Part shown: one piece after another, positions 28,231 to 35,478 of the stretch
Numbering within the stretch: position 1 is the first letter of the stretch
Layout: each line of letters begins with the position of its first letter
Source of the DNA: an uncultured Bryobacteraceae bacterium
GTDB taxonomy: Bacteria > Acidobacteriota > Terriglobia > Bryobacterales > Bryobacteraceae
Length of the DNA stretch: 64,000 nt
Direction of reading: 5' to 3'
Assembly (NCBI GenBank): GCA_937920635.1
Contig: CAKZUE010000026.1
Coordinates: 62,001-126,000, forward strand
The notes under the pieces: generated by a model
What the model was told of the DNA's origin: nothing
Database searches by the model: none
Seen by the model: the letters and a program-made list of their open reading frames with translations, nothing else
Translations under genes and position numbers: made by a program

Positions 28231-29514
28231 ATGGCCCGTCCGGTGGCGCTTCTGCTGGCCCTCCTGGCCGGCACGGTTCTTCCTGCGCAGGAAGACTCGA
28301 AACAGAAGATCCGTCAATTGCGCGATCTCGGCCGCCAGGGTTCTCCCGCCATCGAACGGATCGCACCCTACCTCAACGACGCCGATCCGGAAGTGCGGCG
28401 CGAGGCTGTCAAGGCGCTCGTGCAGATCGGCACCTTGCGCAGTCTGGATCCCCTCGTGCAAGCCTGCCGGGACAACGATCCCGAGGTCCAGATCCGCGCC
28501 GTCGACGGCATCGTCAACTTCTATCTCCCCGGCTATGTGGCCCGCGGGCTGTCGGCCACGCTCCGGCGCGCCGGCAACCTGATCACGGGCCGGTGGTCCG
28601 ACGGCGCCAATGAAGACATCGTCGAGCCGGACACGCCGGTCCGCCCGGAGATCATCGACGCCATCGCCCGCCTGGCCGAAGGCGGAGCGTCGCAGGACGC
28701 GCGGGCCAACGCCCTGCGCGCCCTCGGCATCCTTCGCGCCCGCGGCGCGCTGCCGGTGATCCTGGAAGCGCTCCGCTCCAAAGACAGCCGTCTGATCTTT
28801 GAAGCCCTGATCGCCATCCAGAAGATCCGCGACCGCAGCGTCGCCGACCGTGTCGTGTTCCTCGTGCGCGACCTCGATGAGAGGGTTCAACTCGCGGCCA
28901 TCGAGACCGCCGGGCTGCTGGGTTCGAAAGAAGCCGTGCCGCAGTTGCAACGTGTGCTCGATTCCACGCGCAACAAGCAGGTCCGCCGCGCCGCCGTGCT
29001 CGCGCTGGCCCAGATCGCCCAGCCGGACGCCCGCAACCAGTTCCTCGCCCTGCTCGGCGACCCCGATGAACACATCCGGGCCGCTGCCGCCGAGGGGCTC
29101 GGCCGCCTCGCCAACCCGCAGGACGCCGCCGCCATCGACAAGGCCTGGAGCGCCGAGAAGAAGATCCTCGCCCGCCTCGCCCTCGCCTTCGCCAAGGTCA
29201 GACTGGGCAACCGGGAAACGGGCAGCTTCAGCCCGCTCAGCTACCTTGTCAACAATCTCAACCAGCGCGCCTGGCGCGGTGTTGCGCTGCCGTATCTGAG
29301 CGAGCTCGCCCTCGACCGCGCGGTCCGCAGCTCCCTGTACGTCCTGGCCGGCGCCGGCGCGACCCGTGACGAGAAGACGGGCATCGCGCAAGCCCTGGCC
29401 AACAGCGGCGGCGAGGATTCGATCCCGGTGCTCGAAAAGCTCTCGCGTGACGAGGACGCCGAAGCCGCCCGCGAGGCGCTGCGCGCTCTGCGCATCCTGC
29501 GCGGCAGGCTCTGA
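28231..29514 (+). CDS. Secreted HEAT-repeat protein
   Basis: 427 residues. A signal peptide (VALLLALLAGTVLPAQ) is followed by a right-handed helical solenoid of HEAT/PBS-lyase-like repeats. Each repeat has a core like DADPEVRREAVKALVQIG, DNDPEVQIRAVDGIV, DLDERVQLAAIETAGLLG or DPDEHIRAAAAEGLGRLA. No catalytic motif is seen, so a protein-binding scaffold role outside the cytoplasm is likely. It starts 10 bases after the mqnD stop and is probably co-transcribed, although no functional link is evident. Confidence 0.82.
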   Translation: MARPVALLLALLAGTVLPAQEDSKQKIRQLRDLGRQGSPAIERIAPYLNDADPEVRREAVKALVQIGTLRSLDPLVQACRDNDPEVQIRAVDGIVNFYLPGYVARGLSATLRRAGNLITGRWSDGANEDIVEPDTPVRPEIIDAIARLAEGGASQDARANALRALGILRARGALPVILEALRSKDSRLIFEALIAIQKIRDRSVADRVVFLVRDLDERVQLAAIETAGLLGSKEAVPQLQRVLDSTRNKQVRRAAVLALAQIAQPDARNQFLALLGDPDEHIRAAAAEGLGRLANPQDAAAIDKAWSAEKKILARLALAFAKVRLGNRETGSFSPLSYLVNNLNQRAWRGVALPYLSELALDRAVRSSLYVLAGAGATRDEKTGIAQALANSGGEDSIPVLEKLSRDEDAEAAREALRALRILRGRL

Positions 29515-29517
29515 AAA

Positions 29518-29553
29518 GCCGAAGGCGGGCAGCCGGAGCCGCCCGCCTTTGGC
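29518..29553 (-). terminator. Hairpin terminator between convergent genes
   Basis: Stem AAGGCGGGC (29522-29530) with GCCCGCCTT (29541-29549) and a 10-base loop, extended by GCC/GGC outside one mismatch. On the minus strand it is followed by TTTTC, so it best serves the small gene at 29574. It lies immediately after the HEAT-repeat gene's stop and may slow polymerases from both sides. Confidence 0.6.
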
Positions 29554-29573
29554 AAAAACCGTGGTAATGAGCC

Positions 29574-29780
29574 TTACTTGACCTTCTTCTGCTTCTGCTG
29601 GCCGACGCGGACCTTGAACTGCTTCTGTTGCAGCTCGTCCCACGCCTTCCAGTCGAACCGCTTGGTCGCCTCGGCAAGATAGGCGTCGATGTCCGTGCCT
29701 TTGGGCACAACAGCCATCAGCGTCGCCACCTTCCCCTCCGGCGACGTGATCCGGAAACGGCGCACATTCGGAATGCTCAT
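29574..29780 (-). CDS. Small basic protein of unknown function
   Basis: 68 residues; not recognised. The N-terminal half is a possible small beta/alpha unit (IPNVRRFRITSPEGKVATLMAVVPKGTDIDAYLAEATKRF). The C-terminus is highly basic (QQKQFKVRVGQQKQKKVK). It lies 7 bases downstream of the TIGR01777 gene on the same strand and ends just before a hairpin terminator, so it looks like the last gene of the photolyase operon. Confidence 0.65.
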   Translation of the reverse strand: MSIPNVRRFRITSPEGKVATLMAVVPKGTDIDAYLAEATKRFDWKAWDELQQKQFKVRVGQQKQKKVK

Positions 29781-29787
29781 AACATCC

Positions 29788-30669
29788 TCAGGATAGCAGA
29801 GCCCGCAGCGCGTCCGCCACGTGGGCGTGCCGGAACCGGAACCCGGCGTTCAGCGCCGCCCGCGGCATCACCCGCTGGCTCGAAAGAACGATCTCCGCCG
29901 CCTCGCCCATCGCCGCCCGCAACGCCCATGCGGGAACGGCGAACATCGCCGGACGGCCCAGGATGCCTTCCAGCGCGCGGGTGAAATCCGCGTTGCGCAC
30001 CGGCGCGGGCGCTACGGCGTTGTACGCGCCGGCGACCTCCGGCTCCGCCAGCGCCCACTGCACCAGCGCCACGATGTCGTCGAGGTGAATCCAGGGCATC
30101 CACTGCTGCCCGCCGCCCAGTCTGCCGCCCAGGCAGAGCCGGAACACCGGCAGCATCTTCTTGAGCGCGCCCCCGTCCCGCCCGAGCACCATGCCGAACC
30201 GCAGCCGCACCACGCGCACGCCCAATGCCTCGGCCTGCACTGCGGCCTTTTCCCACTCCACGCACGTCTCAGCCAGGAAGCCTCTCCCCGGCGGGGATGT
30301 CTCGTCGAGCACTTCCTCGCCCCGGTCCCCGTAGTAGCCCGTGGCTGAGGCGCAGATCAAAACCTGCGGACGCTCCTGCATGGCCGCCAGCGCCTCTACC
30401 AGCCGCTGCGTGCCCAGCACGCGGCTGTCCCGGATGCGCCGCTTCACCTCCGCGCTCCACCGTTGCGCCACCGTCTCCCCTGCCAGGTGGATCACCGCGC
30501 CGGCGCCCTCCAGGCTTGCAGCGGGGAAAGGAGCATCGGGAGACGGCCAGCGGAAATAGCCAGGCCCGCTTCTGCGGCTGATCAGGCGGATTTCGTGGCC
30601 CCCGGCCTCGAGCGCGGCACGCACCCGCGAGCCGATGAAACCGGTGCCACCGGTCATCGTGATGCGCAT
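29788..30669 (-). CDS. TIGR01777 family NAD(P)-dependent epimerase-like protein (YfcH-like)
   Basis: 293 residues of extended-SDR Rossmann fold: MRITMTGGTGFIGSRV (NAD(P)-binding glycine motif), VIHLAGETVAQRW, ICASATGYYGDRGEEVLDE (the Tyr-based active site in ATGYYG) and RFGMVLGRDGGALKKMLPVF. DUF1731-like C-terminal residues end in the AGFRFRHAHVADALRALL pattern of the family. Reaction unknown. The start overlaps the photolyase gene's 3' end by 16 bases; family members frequently neighbour photolyase or cell-division genes. Confidence 0.9.
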   Translation of the reverse strand: MRITMTGGTGFIGSRVRAALEAGGHEIRLISRRSGPGYFRWPSPDAPFPAASLEGAGAVIHLAGETVAQRWSAEVKRRIRDSRVLGTQRLVEALAAMQERPQVLICASATGYYGDRGEEVLDETSPPGRGFLAETCVEWEKAAVQAEALGVRVVRLRFGMVLGRDGGALKKMLPVFRLCLGGRLGGGQQWMPWIHLDDIVALVQWALAEPEVAGAYNAVAPAPVRNADFTRALEGILGRPAMFAVPAWALRAAMGEAAEIVLSSQRVMPRAALNAGFRFRHAHVADALRALLS

Positions 30670-32111
30670 GGTTGTCCCGTCAACGAAACAAACGGATCAG
30701 TTCCAGTCTGCTCCAGCCAGGCGATCTCCCGCAAATACGCATCCACGTTCGTCTTTCGCTTCATCCCTTCCAGGGACATATAGCGGATCATCCCGAACAC
30801 CGGCCGCTCCTGCCACGGCCGGTCGTGCAGCCCGAAGCACCACAGGATGTTCGTGTATGTGTTCGGGTCGCGCCCGTCCAGCGCCCAGCGGTCGTGGATC
30901 CGGATCATCGTCTCCAGCGCGTCCTGGCAGGTCTTCGACCACTCGATGATCTTCTTGCCCCAGTACATCCGGTAGTAGCCGTGGATCACGCCCCGCAGCA
31001 GCATCTCCTTCTGGCAGGCGTTCCACAGCGCGTCGTGCGTCTGCGCGTGCTCGAACTGCGCCCGCGTGTAGCACGGCGACCGCGGGTCCTTCGCGTGCGC
31101 CAGCAGCGTCGCCCGCGCCCAGTCCGGCAGGTTCGCGAGCGATTCGGGATTCTTCGAGTGCCGCGCAAAGTTGAACGCCAGCTCGCGGCGCACGATCAGC
31201 TCTTCCAGAAACTCGTCGGCGATCAGCCGGTGTTCGTGCGCATACTCGCGCGCCGCCAGCGCGATTTCCAGCGCCGAGATCCGCCCGAAATGCAGATACG
31301 GACTCATGTGCGACGTGGCGTGCGCGGCAGGCTGGTTCCGTTCCTTCGCATAGCGGTGCAGGCTCTTTTCGAGAAATGCCTCGAGCCGCGCTTCGGCCTC
31401 TCTACGCGAACCGCGGAAACACAGCGACGGCGGCACGGAGTGGTCGATCTCGCACGAGGCCACGATCGCCGGAATCTGATCTTCGGTGAACTCGAAATGC
31501 CATTCCGGCGGCGGTCCTGCCCAGCGCCGGCGCACGCGCGGCTCCGGGCACGGCACAAGATATTTTTCCAGCAGGCGGTGAATCTTCGGGCGGATCGTAT
31601 AGGCGGCGTACTCGCGCTTGTCCAGCAGGTTCATCGGCACGACGCACGAGCTGTCCACCACCTCGTACCGCACCCCCAGTTTCTGCGGAACCGTGGCATT
31701 CAGCAGGGCAGGGAAGCAGGTCGGATAGTCGTCCGCCACCACGCACGCGGCTCTCCCGGCTACGCGGAAGAAGATGTCTTCGGGATCGGAAAAAGTCCGC
31801 CGCAGCGAGAAGCAGTAGCCGATCCCCAGCCGCTTCAGCCGCCGCGCTGTCTCCGGCACGCCTTCCAGCAGAAACGTGTGCAGCCGGTCGTTGGCGTGCG
31901 GGTAGGCGCAGGTCACGCCCTCGTAATACAGCACCGGCAGCCCGAGCTCGTTGGCGATCTCGACGGCGCGCGCCAGACCGTGGTTGGACTCCACCCGGCG
32001 GTTGGCGCCGGCCCAGTACACCACATACGCGCCGTCCGGCCGCACGGGCGCGCCGTTCAACACGCGGATCCGCTCTTTCACCATCATCTCGGATGCCAGT
32101 TGCCGCGCCAC
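30654..32111 (-). CDS. phr: Class II deoxyribodipyrimidine photolyase (CPD photolyase)
   Basis: A 485-residue FAD-dependent light-driven DNA repair enzyme. The N-terminal antenna/Rossmann domain contains GAYVVYWAGANRRVESNHGLARAVEIA. The C-terminal FAD domain shows the class II signature: ATSHMSPYLHFGRISA, EELIVRRELAFNFARH, YYRMYWGKKIIEWS and NTYTNILWCFGLHDRPW followed by RPVFGMIRYMS. Length and motifs separate it from class I and cryptochromes. Its start lies 29 bases from the divergent radical SAM gene. It overlaps the downstream TIGR01777 gene. Confidence 0.95.
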   Translation of the reverse strand: MARQLASEMMVKERIRVLNGAPVRPDGAYVVYWAGANRRVESNHGLARAVEIANELGLPVLYYEGVTCAYPHANDRLHTFLLEGVPETARRLKRLGIGYCFSLRRTFSDPEDIFFRVAGRAACVVADDYPTCFPALLNATVPQKLGVRYEVVDSSCVVPMNLLDKREYAAYTIRPKIHRLLEKYLVPCPEPRVRRRWAGPPPEWHFEFTEDQIPAIVASCEIDHSVPPSLCFRGSRREAEARLEAFLEKSLHRYAKERNQPAAHATSHMSPYLHFGRISALEIALAAREYAHEHRLIADEFLEELIVRRELAFNFARHSKNPESLANLPDWARATLLAHAKDPRSPCYTRAQFEHAQTHDALWNACQKEMLLRGVIHGYYRMYWGKKIIEWSKTCQDALETMIRIHDRWALDGRDPNTYTNILWCFGLHDRPWQERPVFGMIRYMSLEGMKRKTNVDAYLREIAWLEQTGTDPFVSLTGQPCASR

Positions 32112-32114
32112 CGC

Positions 32115-32120
32115 TACAAT
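32115..32120 (+). promoter_or_regulatory. TACAAT -10 box in the photolyase/radical SAM divergent gap
   Basis: TACAAT within the 29-bp gap, 20 bases before the ATG at 32141. It would give a leader of roughly 13 bases with no clear ribosome-binding site. Confidence 0.45.
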
Positions 32121-32140
32121 AAAGGTACACCCGCCCGCCC

Positions 32141-33241
32141 ATGAGCGCCTGGAACCGGTGGAAACTTCTGTGGGCTTACCTGCGCGGCCGCGGCGCCGTC
32201 CTCGCGCTGCCGGTCGAGTACATCGTCGAAACCACGGCCAAATGCAACATCTATTGCCCGATGTGCCCGCGCGAAACGCATCCCCAGCCCAAAGCGGACA
32301 TGGACGAGGCCGTCTTCCGCAAGCTGGTGGCCGAGAGCGCCGGCACGGCCGAGCACATGATGCTCATCGGGCTGGGCGAACCGTTGCTCGATCCGCGCAT
32401 CTTCGACCGCATCCATCATTGCGCCGCGCACGGCATCTCGGCGCTGATCTCCACCAACGGCACGCTGCTCGATGAAAAGGCCGCCGCGCGGCTGCTCGAC
32501 TCCCCCCTGAGCCACATCACCCTCAGCTTCGACGGCTACAGCAAAGAGACCTTCGAGTTCTACCGCAAGGGCGCGAAGTTCGAGCGCGTCCGCGACAACT
32601 TCCTCCGCTTCTGCCGCATGAAGCACGAACGCGGATCAAAGCTCCAGATCACGGTGCAGATGGTCCGCATGGACGGCAACCGCCACGAGGAAGCAGCCTT
32701 CCGCCAGTTCTGGCAGAGCGTGCCCGGCGTCGATCTCATCCGCGTCAAGGACGACGAGACCAACGTGCTCGCCGGGCCTTCCGCCGCGCGCACAGGCGCG
32801 CGCCGCTGCCACTATCTCTGGCGCGGCGCCATGTACGTCAGGTACAACGGCGACGTCCATCCCTGCTGCCAGAGCTACATGCTGGACGGCGCGCCGGTAG
32901 GCAACATTGCCAGCCAGAGCCTCCGGGAGATCTTCGACGGCGAACCCATGCGCCGGATGCGCCGCCTCCACTCGAGCGGCCGGGCCGCCGAAATCGATAT
33001 CTGCTCGAAGTGCTGCACCGCCATCCCCCATCCCCTGCTCGCCGCGGGCAGCCTGCTGCTCCATGGCCGCGTGGTGCGGGCGCTGCTGCCGCTGGTGGAG
33101 CGCTGGGCCCGCCTCTTCCCCGGCGGACGGCTCCTTGACCGGCCCGTCAGATCCAGCCCGCAGCCGCTCGTGCAGCTTGCGCCGGCTCCGGAAACAGCGG
33201 CGCGGAACACGGCGCCGCCGCAGGCGCGGCAGGAACCCTGA
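32141..33241 (+). CDS. Radical SAM protein with SPASM-like C-terminal cysteines
   Basis: 366 residues. The radical SAM cluster motif is CNIYCPMC (near residue 38), followed by GLGEPLLDP (the GGE-equivalent SAM-binding segment) and ISTNGTLLDE. A C-terminal auxiliary iron-sulfur region carries CHYLW, HPCCQSY and CSKCC. This architecture is that of SPASM/twitch-type enzymes that modify peptides or act as maturases. No precursor peptide gene was seen next to it, so the substrate is unknown. The Pro/Ala-rich last 45 residues look poorly conserved, and their coding sequence overlaps the opposite-strand gene by 95 bases. Confidence 0.83.
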   Translation: MSAWNRWKLLWAYLRGRGAVLALPVEYIVETTAKCNIYCPMCPRETHPQPKADMDEAVFRKLVAESAGTAEHMMLIGLGEPLLDPRIFDRIHHCAAHGISALISTNGTLLDEKAAARLLDSPLSHITLSFDGYSKETFEFYRKGAKFERVRDNFLRFCRMKHERGSKLQITVQMVRMDGNRHEEAAFRQFWQSVPGVDLIRVKDDETNVLAGPSAARTGARRCHYLWRGAMYVRYNGDVHPCCQSYMLDGAPVGNIASQSLREIFDGEPMRRMRRLHSSGRAAEIDICSKCCTAIPHPLLAAGSLLLHGRVVRALLPLVERWARLFPGGRLLDRPVRSSPQPLVQLAPAPETAARNTAPPQARQEP

Positions 33242-33821
33242 ACGGGCGCGCGCCCTCCACCAGCCGCACTACCGCCTTCATCCTCCTCAGATCCGAACCC
33301 CATCTGGCCAGCCGCTCGCGCCACTGGCGGCAGGACCAACAGGCGCTCCACTCACCCAGCTCCACCCTCAGATAGGGTTGCGCCCAGCCCGCATGCGCCG
33401 CTGCGCTCGACCACCGGTACTCGTCCGCCGCTTCCGCCAGCCCCGCCCGCACCGGCGCCGTCTCCAGGTGCGCCAGCGCGTCCCACCACAGCTCCGGCGG
33501 CACCGCGGCCGCCCGCGCCGGACGGAACACACGCCGCGGTCCCGCGTACCAGCCGCGCCAATAGCGCCCGTAGCCGCGGCACGCCTCCGCCACCGCCTGC
33601 CGGAGCGTCTCCGCCGGCGCCGACGCCAGCAGAAGATGCGCGCTTCCCGGCAGCAGGCAGAAGCCCGTGCAGCCCGCGCCGTGCCGGTCCAGCGCCCGGC
33701 GCAGCACTGCCAGGAACACAAACCGGTCGCGGTCCTTCGGCCACGGAGGCGCCGGGCCGGCGCCCGGCAGAATCAGATACCGGCCCGGATACGGGCCTTC
33801 CGGCTGCGGATGGAGAGGCAT
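33147..33821 (-). CDS. REP-associated tyrosine transposase (RAYT)-like protein with degenerate HUH motif
   Basis: 224 residues resembling the Y1/IS200-like RAYT family. RDRFVFLAVLRRALDRHG matches the first helix region and FCLLPGSAHLLLAS the HUH strand. RGYGRYWRGWYAGPRRVF carries Tyr candidates, and LETAPVRAGLAEAADEYRWSS is the family's strongest signature. Normal members read MPNHxHLLL; here the first His is Ser (GSAHLLL), so metal binding should be impaired. The last 35 residues are Ala/Pro-rich. The ATG start at 33821 is the first in frame. It may be a domesticated or decaying transposase, and palindromic repeats of the kind such proteins mobilise occur in this window. Confidence 0.7.
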   Translation of the reverse strand: MPLHPQPEGPYPGRYLILPGAGPAPPWPKDRDRFVFLAVLRRALDRHGAGCTGFCLLPGSAHLLLASAPAETLRQAVAEACRGYGRYWRGWYAGPRRVFRPARAAAVPPELWWDALAHLETAPVRAGLAEAADEYRWSSAAAHAGWAQPYLRVELGEWSACWSCRQWRERLARWGSDLRRMKAVVRLVEGARPFRVPAAPAAAPCSAPLFPEPAQAARAAAGWI

Positions 33822-33908
33822 GGCTGTCAGTTTAGTGCCCGCCGCGGCCGGAAACTCTCAGCCTGATTCAACAAAAGTTGTATTTTTTGTTTGAAACAAA
33901 TCCGCCCG

Positions 33909-35393
33909 TCAGCGTTGTACAGCGGCGAGCATCGCCGTCACGCTGCCGTCCAGCATCCGGAAGAACGGCGCCGGATACAGCCCGATCCAGAACACCAGCA
34001 CGAGCAGCGGCGAGAAGTAGACGGCCTCGCGCCAGTTCAGGTCGCTCAGCCGGCTGTTCTTCTCGTTGGCCAGCTCGCCGAGCATCGTCCGCTGGAACAG
34101 CCACAGCAGGTAAGCCGCCCCCAGCGCAATGCCCGCGCCGCAGGCCAGCGCCCACCAGAAGCTGACTTCGTACGCCCCCCGCAGAATCGTGATCTCGCCG
34201 ATGAAGCCGTTCAATGGGGGCATCCCCATCGAGCTCAGCGCCGCGATCAGGAACACCGCCGTGAACACCGGCATCACCCGGAACAGCCCGCCGTATTCGG
34301 CGATCAGCCGCGTGTGCCGCCGCTCGTACACCACCCCCACGATCAGAAACAGCATGCTTGTCGAGACGCCGTGGTTGATCTGCTGGATGATCGACCCCGC
34401 CAGCCCCGCGTGGTTCAGCGCGAAAATGCCCAGCGTGCAGAATCCCATGTGGCTGACCGAGGAGTAGGCGATCAGCTTCTTCCAGTCCGTCTGCATCAGG
34501 CACACCAGCGCCCCGTAAACGATGGCGATGATCGACAGCCCCGCCATGATGCCCACCACCCTGGGATCCCGGCTCGTCTCCGGCAGCATCGGCAACGAGA
34601 AGCGCATGAAGCCGTAAGTCCCCATCTTCAGCAGGATGCCGGCCAGAATCACCGACCCCGCGGTCGGCGCCTCCGTGTGGGCGTCCGGCAGCCACGTGTG
34701 CAGCGGCCACATCGGCACCTTCACCGCGAAACCCAGGAAGAACGCCCAGAACACCCACCACGCCTGCTCCGCCGGCATCTGCGTCTTCATCAGCTCGTTC
34801 AGGTCCCAGGTCAGCGTCCTGAACTGCACGTAGTGCTGCCAGTAAAACGCCAGCATGCCCAGCAGCAGGAACATCGACCCGATCAGCGTGTACAGCACGA
34901 ACTTGATCGCCGAGTAGCCGCGCCGCTCCCCGCCCCAGATCGCGATGATGAAATACATCGGGATCAGCGTCAGCTCCCAGAACACGAAAAACAGCAGGAA
35001 ATCCCGCGCCGCAAACACCCCCAGCATGCCGAACTGCAGCAGCATGAAGTGCCCGTAGTACTCTTTCAGCCGCTCCGTGACCGCCGACCACGAACACAGG
35101 ATCGCCACCGATCCCACCAGCGTCGTCAGCAGAATGAGCAGCGCCGCGTAGCCGTCCACTCCCAGGTGCCAGGAGGCGCCGATCGCCGGAATCCACGGCG
35201 CTTTCTCCACAAACTGAAACACCGGTCCCGCCGGGTCGAACTGAAACCACAGCGGCAGCGAGACGAGAAAGCCGGCCAGAAAAACGAAATTGGCCCACAG
35301 CTTGATCAGCCGTGCGTTCGACGAAGGAAGGAAGAACAGAACCAGCAGCCCGCCAAGGGGCACGCACAGGATGAGCGAGAGCAGGTGATCCAT
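33909..35393 (-). CDS. nuoM: NADH-quinone oxidoreductase subunit M (proton-pumping antiporter-like)
   Basis: A 494-residue membrane protein with about 14 helices. It carries the proton-translocation Glu in FFVFWELTLIPMYF, the Lys-containing KVPMWPLHTWLPDAHTEAPTAGSVILAGILLKMGTYG region of NuoM, and IAYSSVSHMGF plus HGVSTSMLFLIVGV. No nuoL, nuoN or other complex I gene is adjacent, which is unusual. It follows ntrX by about 85 bases on the same strand and has its own TAGAAT -10-like box. Confidence 0.92.
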   Translation of the reverse strand: MDHLLSLILCVPLGGLLVLFFLPSSNARLIKLWANFVFLAGFLVSLPLWFQFDPAGPVFQFVEKAPWIPAIGASWHLGVDGYAALLILLTTLVGSVAILCSWSAVTERLKEYYGHFMLLQFGMLGVFAARDFLLFFVFWELTLIPMYFIIAIWGGERRGYSAIKFVLYTLIGSMFLLLGMLAFYWQHYVQFRTLTWDLNELMKTQMPAEQAWWVFWAFFLGFAVKVPMWPLHTWLPDAHTEAPTAGSVILAGILLKMGTYGFMRFSLPMLPETSRDPRVVGIMAGLSIIAIVYGALVCLMQTDWKKLIAYSSVSHMGFCTLGIFALNHAGLAGSIIQQINHGVSTSMLFLIVGVVYERRHTRLIAEYGGLFRVMPVFTAVFLIAALSSMGMPPLNGFIGEITILRGAYEVSFWWALACGAGIALGAAYLLWLFQRTMLGELANEKNSRLSDLNWREAVYFSPLLVLVFWIGLYPAPFFRMLDGSVTAMLAAVQR

Positions 35394-35416
35394 AACGGCT
35401 GTCCGGTCAAGCTGTC

Positions 35417-35422
35417 ATTCTA
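35417..35422 (-). promoter_or_regulatory. TAGAAT -10-like box upstream of nuoM
   Basis: Read on the minus strand, TAGAAT precedes the nuoM ATG by 23 bases, in the 85-bp gap after ntrX. It suggests nuoM can be transcribed independently. No clear -35 was seen. Confidence 0.35.
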
Positions 35423-35478
35423 TCCCACCGCGCACAGTTATGGAGTTGCAGGTCCGATTCGGGGCCGCCGGGCTACTC

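Noticed and set aside
29788-32111. Operon overlap of the photolyase and TIGR01777 genes as a gene fusion
   Set aside because: The 16-base overlap is in a different frame with separate starts and stops; it is ordinary translational coupling.
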